Source: Dillenia suffruticosa
Taxonomy: Eukaryota; Streptophyta; Magnoliopsida; Dilleniales; Dilleniaceae
Assembly: GCA_033439265.1 (NCBI GenBank)
Contig: JAVTVX010000012.1
Location: 11,761,001 to 11,825,000 of the forward strand
Direction: 5' to 3'
Length of the DNA stretch: 64,000 nt
Shown here: piece by piece, positions 22,515 through 34,123 of the stretch
Position numbering within the stretch: position 1 is the stretch's first letter
Layout of the letters: each line of letters begins with the position of its first letter
Program-made: the position numbers and the translations under genes
Notes under the pieces: model-generated
What the model was told of the DNA's origin: nothing
The model's database searches: none
Seen by the model: only the letters and a program-made list of their open reading frames with translations

Positions 22515-23400
22515 ATTGGGATAGATCTATCCTGACAGTTTTGATCACCGTTGGAGTATATGATAGATTTATACTGACGGTTAGAAAAGTGTTGATAAAA
22601 TTACTATTTATTATTGGTTTAAAAAGTATCGGTAAAAGTTACTTATCATCGGTTATTACATATGTTAGAAAATATTATTATCTTTTATCGTTAATTACCA
22701 CTCGGTTACCATATGTGTTAGTATAAATTACTGATTATATTATTGGTTACTACAAGTGTTAGGTATTAGGAAATATTACTATTTTTATCATGTAGAAAAG
22801 CGTTGGAAAAAGTTACAGTCATTTACTATCATTACCACATGATTACCATATGTGTTAGTATAAGTTACTGTCTTATAAAGTACTGGAAAAAGTTACAGTC
22901 ATTACTATCGGTTACCATATGGTTACCACATATGTTAGTATAAATTATTGTCTTGCATCTTGTATCTTGTATTGTCGATTACACAAGTGTTAGAAAATGT
23001 TACTCCAAAATTACTATTTTTATTGTCTAGAAAAGCATTGAAAAAAGTTTAGTCATTTACTATTGGTTAGCACATGTGTTAAAAAAAGTTATAATTATTT
23101 ATTATCGGTTACCACATATATTAGTATAAGTTACTATCTTGTAAAGTATTAGAAAAAGTTACATTCATTTACTATCGATTATCACATTGTTACCACATGT
23201 GTTAGTATAAGTTACTATCTTTTATTTTGTATCGTCGTTTATACAAGTATTAGAAAATATTACTCCAAAATTACAATTTTTATCGTCTAGAAAAGCGTTG
23301 GAAAAAGTTACAGTCGTTTACTCTCGGTTACCACATGATTACCACATATGTTGGAAAAGTTACGGTCATTTACTATCGGTAACCATATGGTTAAAATGAC
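22515..23400. repeat. Degenerate repeat array with TATCGGT/GGTTACCACATG motifs
   Basis: A higher-order unit of ~235-260 bp begins TCTAGAAAAGCGTTGGAAAA near 22795, 23027 and 23287, the last copy partial. Inside each unit a ~60-70 bp subrepeat recurs: GTTACAGTCATTTACTATCGG, then TTACCACATGTGTTAGTATAAGTTACT. No ORF of note. The style resembles subterminal regions of DNA transposons, but I find no terminal repeats to prove that. Confidence 0.65.
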
Positions 23401-24240
23401 AGATACATATAAGACCCAGAAAAAAAGAAAGAAAATATTACATGTCTCACAACTACATGTCTTCTAAGACGTTCCAAACAAAAAATGTTAATCACAGTTT
23501 GAAGGCATCTTTATCTTTAATATTTCGTGTCAATCTATTTATTAAAAACCAATAGTGAAATAGTGAAATTATTGTAAATAATAAATTGTACATAATAAAC
23601 AATAAATAATGATCGTAAATGAAAATATTATTAGAAAGCACTTTCCTTTCTCTGAATTCAATACATTTTGATAGTGTTGATCTCTACATTTTTTTACAAC
23701 TGTTCAACATAAAAAATTAAAAATGACATTTTAATATTAAATCTCAAAATAAATTAATATATTTATTTTTAAAACCTGATAACATCTTGGATGATTGAGT
23801 TTGAATTTGTTCTTGGAATGGTTGTGACTCTTTGTACAATGCTCATCGTAGGTTTAAATGGGTTAAGGGAGAGAGCTTTCAAGGGAAAGATGGAGAAACT
23901 TTGATGGCCGCGTAGGATTTATAATATAACATTTTTATAAATAAATTTTTAAAACCCTGCCTAATTTTTCTTGTGTTTTCTCTCCCGCCTCAAACAAAGT
24001 TTTATAACCTTGTCCATTTTTTTTATACTTTTCTCCTGTCTCTTTTTTTATTATCACGTTCTTAATGCTTCACAATTTTTTTATACTTTATATCAATACC
24101 ATCATATGTTGCTGAAAAAATCACTTACTACTTATTACTACATACTTACTATATTTCAGCACATGCCTGTAAGCCTTGTGCTGTGTTAATTATATCCATT
24201 TGATTAATAAAAAATAACGTTTATTCTATTCAGCATAAAT
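23401..24240. other. Unassigned AT-rich DNA
   Basis: AT-rich sequence without recognisable coding motifs or long repeats. Short pyrimidine-rich stretches occur near 23965-24060. I see nothing I can name. Confidence 0.4.
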
Positions 24241-25384
24241 TTATTAATATTATTAATTTAAATAATCTAATGATATGAAATTAGTAATTTATATAATATA
24301 ATATTAATTTTGAAAATTCATTGACCAATTATTAGATAATATAGTGTTATAATTTAAAAATATAACAATATAATATAATGGTATAATTAATTTTGTTAGT
24401 ATAATTAATGAAAAATACTAAATATTGTATCTATTATATCGGCAGAAATTGATTTTTGTGCTTCAAAACTCATATTAAGTTATCTTGACTCTCAACTTTC
24501 ACAATTTATAATTACAAAAGCATGACCCTAAATTTAATCTCTCATATTTCCACACTCCACACAATTTTTACACATACAACTTTCACATATCGTACCACCA
24601 ACTCCAACCTTACCTCAACCTCTAATATTTCATATGAAACATTATTTAAAATTATTAGCATAGTGCACTTTGATACTTTGATTTGAATATATTGGTTTTT
24701 GGGCATTCTGAAATAATTCATTGGTTTATCCACATTAAATGCATGAGAAGTTGGTTCATGTATGTTAATGATTATGTAAATCTACTAATGAATCATATAA
24801 CATGCCAAACATATATCATGTAGTTGGATGTATTAAATTCATGTAAATTTTCATTACTCTCTCAAGTAATTAACAAATTATTGAAAAATGTGTGTCTAGA
24901 AAATCTCATTGTGTTGTATTGGATTGAATATATAGAGATGGAAATTCAAGAAATACATTCACCCACCAATATATGCACCACTCATAATGTATCTATGATT
25001 TGTCCATCATATTAAATACAAATCAAATCAAATGTTTTGCATAAGTTTCATTGAAATAAATATACGAAACAATAGAAAAAAGTGTAAATAAATGAAACAA
25101 ATACATAAGTGTTTTTGGCAAAAGAAAAAAGTAATTTGATTAAATTGAAACAAAAACATAAAATTATTTTCAGCACCAAAATGAGAAATTTTTGTCTAGT
25201 AATGATTCAAATGTTTGTAAATGTTAAAAGGGTAAATCATGTAAATTAAATGTTAATTAAAATAAATTAATATTAATGTTGTTAGTTGTTTTTTTTTTAA
25301 TTTATATAAAATTATATAATATTGATAATTATCTAAATTACTAATTTAATATCATTACATTATTTAAATTAATAATATTAATAA
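24241..25384. mobile_element. Candidate AT-rich foldback/MITE-like structure, ~1.1 kb
   Basis: The 52 bp at 24241-24292 and the 52 bp at 25333-25384 are inverted copies of each other with about three mismatches. The shared core includes ATTATTTAAATTAATAATAT. A direct, slightly diverged copy of the right arm follows at ~25396-25440. The ~1.04 kb between the arms is AT-rich and non-coding. No clear target duplication is visible, so mobility is inferred only from the inverted arms. Confidence 0.45.
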
Positions 25385-25449
25385 TTTAAGTTAATAATTT
25401 CATATTATTATATTATTTAAATTAATAATATTAATAATTCAAATTTAAA

Positions 25450-26262
25450 ATATGGAGGGCGCAACGGGACCGCACTACACATGCAAGTGCGCAAGCCAGA
25501 ACCTACGCGGGCGCCTGCCAATGCCCGTGCGGTCGCCTGTGCATGCCACCACTCACATGCACGGCACATGCTCGCGCAAGGCAAGCGAGCATGCAAGCGC
25601 CCGTCCCGGCGCCCACACAGGCAACTGCGAGGCCACTGTGCAACAGGCATGCGTACATGAAATCGCCCCCACAATCGCCTACCCATGCCCGTGCAGAGGC
25701 CGTGCGGGCGCCTGTGCATGCCTCCGCACAAGCAATTGGAAAAGCAAGCGTCCACGCTGGCATAGCTAGCATCCGCATGGGTTTACCCGCCCATGCCCAC
25801 GTGGTCCCCTGCAGATGCCACCATTCACATGCATGCCCGCATGATGCAAGCGCGCATGCAAAAGCCCATTGCGTGGGCACCTGTGCATGCCATCGCATAG
25901 GCCAGCATGGGGCCACTATGCATGCCTGTGCGGGGTAAGCACGCATGCAAGTGCCCGCACAAGCCCCCGCCTATGCCCGCGTCGACGCCTGACTAGTAAA
26001 GTGCGCAAGCAGGCACTCGCGCGTGGTGCATGCCACTCATGCCTTGCTGGCGCCGACGTTCACTACATGCTGATGCGCAAACAAGCACCCATATGGGCAC
26101 CCTGTCCATGCCGCATGGGAGCTCATGGGCGAGCTTCTTCATGTGCGTGGCATAGGCATGCTCGCAAGTGCCAGCGAGGGTGCCCGCAAGTGCCAGCGAG
26201 GGTGCCCGCAAGTGCCAGCGAGGGTGCCCGCAAGTGCCAGCGAGGGTGCCCGCATGCATTTC
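25450..26262. repeat. GC-rich GCATGC-type block
   Basis: An abrupt GC-rich island in AT-rich surroundings, dense in GCATGC, GCGGGCGCC and GCCCGTGC words. Long overlapping ORFs on both strands (up to 164 codons) reflect composition only. Read on the minus strand it resembles the GC-rich part of the Tekay 5' LTR at 26870-27250 in the opposite orientation, so it may be an LTR fragment of a related element. Confidence 0.6.
26163..26250 (+). repeat. Perfect 22-bp tandem repeat, four copies
   Basis: The unit is CGCAAGTGCCAGCGAGGGTG plus CC, repeated at 26163, 26185, 26207 and 26229 without visible change. It lies at the end of the GC-rich block. Confidence 0.92.
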
Positions 26263-26290
26263 TTCTTTTTTTTATGCAAAAAATGAAACG

Positions 26291-26348
26291 TTGCTATCAC
26301 CCGGATTCGAACCTCAAACCTCAGTTGTGTCAACCATTATACCACAAT
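26291..26348 (-). other. tRNA-like sequence with A-box and B-box motifs
   Basis: The minus strand reads GTGGTATAATGG (A-box-like, 26344-26333), then GGTTCGAATCC (perfect B-box, 26312-26302), then GGGTGATAGC. Only 20 bases separate the boxes, too few for a complete tRNA, and no cloverleaf can be drawn. It could be a decayed tRNA-derived SINE or a tRNA-like segment of an LTR. Confidence 0.5.
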
Positions 26349-26859
26349 GTCTTGTGTGCATGATTTTTTTTTTCTTTCCTTTCTTCCTATCTATCTCAAT
26401 CTCATTTTGTTTTCTCCTATCTTACTCTCACATTTTTTTTTTCTTTATCTCACTTTTACCTTTATTTTTTTCCTTCACCTTGTGGTCATTTTTCTTTCCC
26501 TTTTCTATTCTCATTGAATTTTTTTATTGGGATTTTGATATATTCAAACCATTGTATTTGAATGATATTTAAATTGAATGTTATGATGAACTATGATTTA
26601 TTAATTTTATATATTCTGAATGGTAAATATGTGTGATTAAATATATTGATTTTTTAAATTATTAATATATTATAATTTTAACTCCATACTCATTCGAAAA
26701 ACAAACACAATTAAATTAAATGAAATAGAATTAATGAAAATAAGAAACGGTAAAATATAATAGTTGAAATATAAATAAAAATAATGTTAGATTTAGCAAA
26801 ATCACATGACTTACCTACAATTGCCATGAAATCACCATGACTAGCCTACAATTACCATG
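26349..26859. other. AT- and pyrimidine-rich spacer
   Basis: TTTTTTCTTTCC-type pyrimidine runs (26366-26510) followed by very AT-rich sequence. No coding motif. The left end of the Tekay 5' LTR may lie in here but cannot be fixed. Confidence 0.4.
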
Positions 26860-29016
26860 ACATACCTTGCATGAGCACATGCCATGCGAGGTGGCATGAG
26901 TGGGCGCCCATGCGGGCGCTTTCATGCACGCATGCCGCATACGGTGGCATGCGGAGAGCGCATGCTGCGCATGGTGGCATGCTAGGGTGCCCTTGCTAAC
27001 ATGGCCGGGAGCCCATGCGAAAGCTTGCATGAGCGCATGATGCACACAATGGCATGTATGGGCGCTTGTGCAGGCAAGGCCAGGTGCCCATGTGGGCGCT
27101 TATATGTATGCATGCCGCGCACGTTGGCATGCCGCGCACTCTGCGCGCCCTGCACACAGGCATTGCGCACCCTGCACACAGGCGCTGCGCGCCCTGTACA
27201 TAGACCTTGCACATGGGTGCTGCACACTGCGCAGAGGGGCGCTGGGCTGTAGCCTTGTTGGCCCTTGGGTGCGAGTGAAAGATTGGATTGGTGTGAGCCC
27301 TGTGTAAGATTGGTTAGTACCAACACTTGAGTCTTGTAGACATGTTGTATGCATGAATAAAATATGAGGAATTAGGGTATGGTTCTAAAGGATTCAAATT
27401 GCCTGATTTGCATACGTGTATTAGAAGTGATAACCTATTTCCTATAATTGCGTATGTTTGAAACTTGTTGATTTTTATATATATATACATTCATAGGTAT
27501 TGGGTGCCTTGAGTTAGGGGAACACTTTTCTTCATTTCATGATATTATTGGGGAGTACGCTACCCTCCCCCATACAGTGAGTATGATTTATTTCAATACC
27601 TTTATTTAATATGTAAACCCTATTTTACAACATTTTGATAATTGAGCATGATTTGTCGTGTGCTTGAAATGTATTGATTGGTTTTGGAACTCACTTTTTG
27701 TGAACCGTTGGAGTGTCCAAAAATTGGGTTGAATTATGAAATTATGCATCAATGTGATTGAAATGTATAATGTGTCATTTTATGCTATATATTGCATTTG
27801 GTTTGTGAATCTGATTACGGTACATTCTTGATATGATATTGATTTTAACCTTGAGAGCTTTGGTATGTATTGTTCCGTAGCTACGAAGGATACCGTGAGA
27901 GGCGTTTAGGTGGTGTCCGGATATGCCTAGGCCTGGGGTATCCCATGAGTTGTCGTGATTTTATTAACAACACAATACTAGCCAGATTGAACCCGAAAAG
28001 GGGGAGGATTTGGATACTCTCTCCAAGTCTAGCACCTGGATGAGGTCCGTCGCCAACGTCGGGGTAGAGAGTACTTTAAATAAATTTACATATAACACCC
28101 CGGTGTGTTTGTCATAAGTCGAGGTAGAACTCTGTCAGGATACTTTTGGCTAGCAGCTCTATGATTTTAATGACAGTGCTTTGAATGCATATTTGACTGG
28201 ATAATGCGTGCAAATGATATATTGTTGAAATGAAAAGCATAATGATTTGAAGTATGATTTGTATATTTACGTTTTGACACTCCAGTTTCACAATTCTTAT
28301 TAAACAATTGCATTGACCCACTCACTTACTGTGTATTCTTTCCCTAAGTACGCACCTCTCATTTCCTTTCTTGTTTCAGAGATAGTATTTGGCAAGGAGC
28401 ATTGCTTTTAGGACTCTTAGTATCATTGGGAGATCTGGTTTGGACTTGAGGAGTCATTGTATATTTTCGTTACAATTTCGAGAGTTAAAAATTGTATTGA
28501 TAATGTATATGTATTTTGAGATCATAGATGACCATTATATAATTTTGGGATGACTGTACAAATATGGATATTTAAATTGTGAAACTCTCGTGTCATTGCA
28601 TAACACTTGTATTGAGGCAATTTCTATTCATTGTGTATAGTACTTGGGAATGTGTCATATCCTAGAAGTGTATTTTAGAACCGTTTGGTATCACCTCTAA
28701 ATCATAGAAGGGGTGACTGGCGGCTGTTTATGCCTTTGACGGGAGCATGGTAGTAGAGGTCTGTGGTTAGGACTGTGGAAATTCGTTTTGTTTGCCTTGC
28801 ATTGTCCTGGATTGTACGGTATGGATGTGTTTGTCTGATGTTGAGATTAGATTTATGTATTGTGAGGCCGGGTTGGCCCTATTGTACAGGTAGTAGGTTG
28901 ATTGCTATATGGGAAATCTCCGATATGTTGGGAGGTTCTGCCTAATTTCCTATAAAAATACAGCCGGCATTCAGAATAACGGGCGGCTGCTCACGATCCC
29001 AGTTCGGGGCGTGATA
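26860..29016 (+). repeat. Tekay 5' LTR (left boundary uncertain)
   Basis: The part 28015-29016 aligns with 34843-35743 of the 3' LTR at about 87% over the ~250 bp I compared. It ends CGGGGCGTGATA next to the primer site. The 3' LTR lacks ~100 bp present here at 28521-28621. Upstream, 27350-28010 has no counterpart in the 3' LTR. A GC-rich stretch, 26870-27250, holds the place of the non-homologous GC-rich stretch of the 3' LTR. Confidence 0.6.
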
Positions 29017-29023
29017 GTTGACT

Positions 29024-29040
29024 TGGTATCAGAGCGCTAG
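29024..29040 (+). other. Primer-binding site of the Tekay element
   Basis: TGGTATCAGAGCGCTAG, complementary to the 3' end of initiator tRNA-Met, seven bases after the LTR end. Confidence 0.85.
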
Positions 29041-29324
29041 GTTGAGAGCTATGTAGGAAGAGAGTTTTGAAAACATTCCCGAGTGTATTTGTATTTAAAG
29101 TCCTCAATGCATGAGAGTTTCATACAGTCATGAAGTCCCAGTACATAGTCATAGGTTTATAAGTTATCCATTTTAGGGAGTTAGATACGGTTGTATCTAA
29201 CCTATCATGCTTTTTTTTAGGATTCCATTCTTTGTGAGGGTAGTCAAGATGTGACTAGTCCAAATTTCTTGAACCATTCCTATTCTTTGAACGATACCTA
29301 ATAAGGATCCTTCTCTTGCAAAAG

Positions 29325-30494
29325 TATGACGACCCGACGAAGTACCCGTTTTGCTCCACCAGAGGAATTAGACAAGCCAGGGATCGTTCCTCAACTCCCA
29401 AGCCACTACCAACACCTACTCAGCCAGCTGCTCAGGCTAAAACTCCCATACCCATACTCGATGCCTTTCGACAAGTGTACGAGTGGTGCGCTTCGCATGG
29501 GGTCCAAATTCCGCCCCCACCACCTCCTACAACGGCGCTTGCACCTGCCGCGGCGCTTGCACCTGCCACGGCGCTTGTTCCTTCGGCACTGGTTCCACCG
29601 CCGGTGGCCGGTCTTTCTATCTTATCAGAGCCGAGTGAGACCACATCAACTACTCTTAGACGAGTACATGAGTTGACTCAGTTGGTTAAGGAGGTCCGTC
29701 AACAAGGGTGCACTGATTTTACAAGGCTTGGTGATGCTGCGGTAGCCAAGCATTAGATCAACCACACCCGCAGGATTTTGACCGATCTGGGGATTGGAGA
29801 GGAGCTCTTCCTGAAAGTGGTACAGCGATTATTAGAAAGAGAGGCCCTCTTACGGTGGGAGGCCCTTACTGATGAGGTGAAAGAGCCACTACGGTGGGAC
29901 GACTTCCTTCGGGAGTTTGACCGCAGATTCTTCCCACTCTACCAATAGGACCGGATAAGGTCAGAGCTGGGACGGCTTACACAAGGGTCCAGATCTGTCG
30001 TAGAGTATGAGGCAGACATGCGGAGACTTGCTGCATTTGTTCCGGATCTGGCCACACCTCAGTATTTGCGCTTCAAATTCAAAAACGGTCTTAGCCTTAG
30101 CATAAAGAAGTATATGACTGTTACTCCACAGTTTACACTGGCTGAGGTGATAAACTCTGCTCACCGCATGGAGGCTTTGGTCTGCGCCGAGACTAAGTAG
30201 AGAGAGAACAGAGAGCTAAGGAGAAAGAAAGAGAAGTCTCATTCTGTACAGAGCTACAAGAGGGGCAGGGGATCCAGTTCGCACAGAGACGAATTTGGAT
30301 CTGGATCTTCTAATCTGGGACGGAGACAGTACCCCCAGGGGTTTAGACAGCCTATTCCGACTCACCCTTCATAATATACTACTTAACGGTATCCTTATTG
30401 CCGCAGGTGCAATAGGTCCCATTTAATAGGAGCTTGTTCAGTGTCAGTCACTTGTTTCCACTGTGGGAAGGCAAGGCATATTAGGAGTTCCTAC
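29325..30494 (+). pseudogene. Tekay gag, frameshifted
   Basis: The nucleocapsid/capsid protein starts at ATG 29325 (MTTRRSTRFAPPEE). The frame then shifts to one with a Pro/Ala-rich N-terminal region and the ELTQLVKEVRQQ helix (to 29756, TAG). It continues as LFLKVVQRLLEREALLRWEA and DDFLREFDRRFFP (TAG at 29948). After this comes LRFKFKNGLSLSIKKY (30066-30115), ending at 30200. A CCHC knuckle at 30453-30494, CFHCGKARHIRSSY, has Tyr in place of the last Cys. Three or more stops and shifts make it non-functional. Confidence 0.88.
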
Positions 30495-30959
30495 CCTGAG
30501 TTAGGACGCGGAGGAAAGAGTTCACAGAGCCGTACTAGTACTTCTCATGTGGGTCAGCAGGGGCAGCCAAGTCGGCCAGCATCTTCTACTCCCAGGGTGA
30601 CCACCGGGAGTAACACAGTGCAAACCTAGGCACAACAGCAGCCTAGGGCTCAGGCTCGGGTTTATGCCGTGACACAAGAGGATACCCAGGCGAACCCCGA
30701 CATCATCATGGGTACTTCTCCTTCTGATTCTGTAGAATAGGATCTCTATTCGTACTTCTACTTCTTTTGGGTATGTCAGCATTGTATCATGATAGTTGTA
30801 TAGATATTTATGTTGTATACCCTTTTGTCGACATGATACTACTCTGACATCTTTGTACACAGAAGTTGTAAAAGTCTTAGAGGCTCAACTATTTTGACAT
30901 ATATATATATATATATCAAATTTAAAATTATTCTAATTCTATGTGTATTTTGTTCAATG

Positions 30960-31424
30960 ATAGGTACTCTACTTATCTTCGAAATAGATGCTCGTATCCT
31001 TATTGACACGGGGTCTAACTATTCGTATGTGAGCGATCAATTCTCCTGACATTCTGACATGCCGCTCTTACCTTGGACGAGGAGATATTGGTCATCACTC
31101 CTCTGGGTGAGCAGATTGTGCACGGCACAGTGTATAGAGAATGTGAGATCAAAGTTGGGGATACAGTGCTAAAGGCAGATCTTGGGGATAGATTGGTTAC
31201 ATATGCATCGGGCTTCAGTTGACTACTTTAAGAAACAGGTGAAGTTTCGAAGACCCGATCAGCTAGTGTTGATTTTTGAGGGCGAGAGGCGGGTTTTACC
31301 CCGCTGTGTCATTTCAGTCTTGGAGGCCAAACACATGATTCGCCGCGGGTGTGCGACGTATCTAGTTCACATCATAGACACCACTGTTCAAGTACTGAGA
31401 CTTAAGGATGTTCTAATGGTATAA
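30960..31424 (+). pseudogene. Tekay aspartic protease, broken
   Basis: The active-site motif ILIDTGSNYSYVS lies at ~30990-31035, with the catalytic DTGS intact. A stop follows at FS*HSD, then a frameshift, then GIDWLHMHRASVDYFKKQV (31182-31240), the usual end of the protease domain (GMDWLS...). The 31182-31424 piece continues into the linker before RT. Confidence 0.82.
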
Positions 31425-31429
31425 GAGTT

Positions 31430-32183
31430 TACTGATGTTTTCCCCTAGGAGCTACCCGAATTACCACCGGTTTGGGAGTTCAACTTTGAGATCGATTTAG
31501 CTCCAGGGACTACCCCTATCTCTATGCCGCCATATAGGATGGCACCAGTTGAGCTGAGAGAGCTCAAGGTCTAGCAGTAAGAGTTGCTGGATAAGGGGTT
31601 TATCCATCCTAGCGCGTCATCTTGGGGTACTCCAGTGCTATTTGTAAAGAAAAAGGATGGCTCACTGAGATTATATGTGGATTACAGACAGCTTAATCAG
31701 GTGACTATGAAGAACAAATATCCATTGCCTCGCATAGATGATTTGTTTGATCAATTACAAGGTGACCGAGTTTTGTCGAAGATTGATATTCGATTTGGAT
31801 ATCCTCAATTGTGGATTAGGACTCAAGATGTGCCAAAAACAGCTTTTCGCACTCGATACAGGCACTATGAATTTCTTGTCATGCCGTTTGGGCTGACTAA
31901 TGCCCCAGTTGCATTCATGGACTTGATGAATAGAGTTTTTCACAACTATCTAGACCAATTTGTCATAGTCTTCATAGACGATCTACTGGTATATTCGTGG
32001 AGTGACGAGAATCATGTTCAGTATCTTCGCACCGTTTTAGAGATCCTCCGCGATGAGCAGCTGTATGCCAAATTCACAAAATGTGAATTTTGGATAAGAC
32101 AGATTGGATTTTTGGGGCATGTAGTTTCTATAGAGGGGATTTTTGTCGATCCACAGAAGGTCAATGCCATTATAAGATGGTAG
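31430..32183 (+). pseudogene. Tekay reverse transcriptase
   Basis: The long readable frame 31584-32183 carries [20 protein letters not shown], then [11 protein letters not shown], then [16 protein letters not shown] and the catalytic [10 protein letters not shown] (~31968-31997). The two Asp residues are intact. Upstream linker text (EFTDVFP*ELPELPP) has stops near 31424 and 31448, and VQQ before ELLDKG is stopped twice. A stop ends the domain at 32181. Confidence 0.88.
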
Positions 32184-32770
32184 CAGTCGCAGACAGTGAC
32201 TAAGATCAGGAGTTTTCTTGTTGGTCGGGTATTACCGTAGATTTGTTGAGAGGTTTTCCCGGATAGCTGCACCATTGTCTAGATTGACATGAAATGGTGT
32301 CAAGTTTGTATGGGATAACCGTTGTGAGGCGAGCTTTCAGGAGCTCAAACAATGGTTGAATATAGCTCTAATTTTGGCCATTCCCACCAGTAGTCGGGAG
32401 TACACAGTGTACAGTGATACTAGTTGACAAGGGTTAGGTTGCGTTCTGATGCAAAATGGTCGGGTGATTGCCTATGCTTCTAGATAGTTGAAGAAACATA
32501 AGGTGAATTATCCGAGATACGATCTGGAGCTTGTGGCCATAGTCTTCGCATTGAAGATATGGTGCCATTACTTGTATGGGGCGACTTGCCGGGTGTATAC
32601 GAATCATAAAAGTCTGAAATATTTATTTACCCAGTGAGACCTTAACCTGAGACAGAGGAGATGGTTGGAACTTCTCAAAAATTATGATCTTGTCATTGAT
32701 TATCATCCGGGCAAGGCCACTATGGTTGCTGATGCCTTGAGCCGGAAATTAGCTTCATCGTCTCAGGAAA
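32184..32770 (+). pseudogene. Tekay RNase H, broken
   Basis: Readable motifs are YTVYSDTS*QGLGCVLMQ (~32403-32455), [19 protein letters not shown] (~32505-32565), [11 protein letters not shown] (32596-32628) and NYDLVIDYHPGKATMVADAL (32680-32740). The expected catalytic TDH is TNH here (AAT at 32602). Stops occur at ~32427, 32487 and 32637. The final part sits in the intact 32665-33048 frame, which leads into the integrase N-terminus. Confidence 0.85.
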
Positions 32771-33540
32771 ACGATATGGCATACCTCACTTGTTTGATGG
32801 AACTCCGGGATTTGGAAGTTAGATTGGCTAGTGATGATCAGGGCACTCTACTAGTAAGGTTTGAGGTCAGGCCGATACTGTTGGATCATATTAGGGAGTT
32901 TCAAGACACTGATACCGAGCTCCAAGCTCTTACTAAGAGAGCCCGCAAAGGTGATATAAATGATTTCAGAGTCCGCAGTGATGAACTTCTGACTTATCGA
33001 GATAGAGTGGCTATACTCGCGATGAGGATCTCTGCAGGTCTATATTAGAGGAGGCACACTCCTCGGCCTATGTCTTGCACCTGGGTAGTACAAAGATGTA
33101 TCGAACTAATCGGGGCAGCTATTAGTGGCCAGGTATGAAGAGAAACATTGCAGAGTTTGTAGCTAGATGTTTAGTTTGTCAGTAGGTGAAGGTTGAGCAT
33201 CAGAGGCCAGCGAGTTTACTACAGCCTCTTCCCATTCCCGTATGGAAGTGGGAACATGTGATTATGGACTTTGTTATGGGATTGCCGCAGACTCAGACCA
33301 GATATGATGCCATTTGGGTAGTAGTCGATCGACTCACCAAGTCCGCCCATTTTATCCCGATGCGCAGCGACATTCTATTGGAGACATTGGGACGTCTGTA
33401 TATTGACGAAATAGTCAGATTGCATGGAGTTCCCGCATCCATAGTCTCAGATAGAGATCCGAGATTCACTTCTTGATTTTGGCCTAAGCTGTAGGAAGCT
33501 TTAGGCACGCAGCTCAGTTTTAGTACAACACCTGTTGAGT
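32771..33540 (+). pseudogene. Tekay integrase, internally deleted
   Basis: The N-terminal region runs through 33048 with a stop after SAGLY. The core carries [16 protein letters not shown] (first catalytic Asp), [16 protein letters not shown] and [10 protein letters not shown] (second catalytic Asp, ~33455), ending at a TGA at 33474. The text then jumps from QLSFSTTPVE straight to LREDLSLPVQPVAILDR. The catalytic Glu segment and the C-terminal binding domain are therefore missing, roughly 600-700 bp compared with family members. Confidence 0.85.
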
Positions 33541-33756
33541 TACGAGAGGATCTCAGTCTTCCAGTTCAGCCCGTGGCTATTCTAGATCGGCAGGTCAGGA
33601 AGTTGCGAAGTAAAGAAGTCTTGTTGGTCAGAGTCATGTGGAGAAGTGACCACGTCGAGGAGGAGACCTGGGATCCCAAGGAGGCTATGAGGAGACATCA
33701 CCCCCATTTGTTTCCTGTTTTGTCTTCTTTCAGTTTCGAGAACGAAATTTGTTTTT
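33541..33756 (+). pseudogene. Tekay integrase C-terminus/chromodomain end
   Basis: VAILDRQVRKLRSKEVLLV, then VMWRSDHVEEETWDPKEAM and RRHHPHLFP, is the characteristic last segment of Tekay/Del chromovirus integrases (the chromodomain-related end, with the W-E-TWDP pattern). The frame runs from 33573 to a TAG at 33756, fifteen bases before the 3' LTR. In chromoviruses this module directs integration to heterochromatin. Confidence 0.8.
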
Positions 33757-34077
33757 AGGGGGTTAGAAAATGTAACACCGACACTGCGGTGTTTGTAATT
33801 TAATTATATAGAGAGAAATTTATTTATTTAAATTGATTTTTGATTTTGGTTGTATTTAAATTAAATTTTAGTGTATTTTAATTTGTTGAATTCGTGAATC
33901 GAAGTAAACCCCATTTTTACAAAAAATTTAAATTTTTGTGAAGTGTGGGTGTGAAGACATATATATATATAAAATAAAATAAAATAAGAGAGAGAGAGGA
34001 GATGCTGCGTTTTGGAGTGAAACGCAGCACCTCCCCCTTTTTTCCCAATTAGGGTTGGAAACCCTAAGTTTATTATT

Positions 34078-34123
<46 letters not shown>

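Noticed and set aside
26291..26348. Functional tRNA gene
   Set aside because: The A-box to B-box distance is too short for a tRNA and no acceptor, D or anticodon stems can be formed.
25417..27354. ORFs of 60-164 codons rich in Ala, His, Cys and Met
   Set aside because: Composition artefacts of the GCATGC-rich LTR-like blocks; they overlap in four or more frames and contain no recognisable motif.
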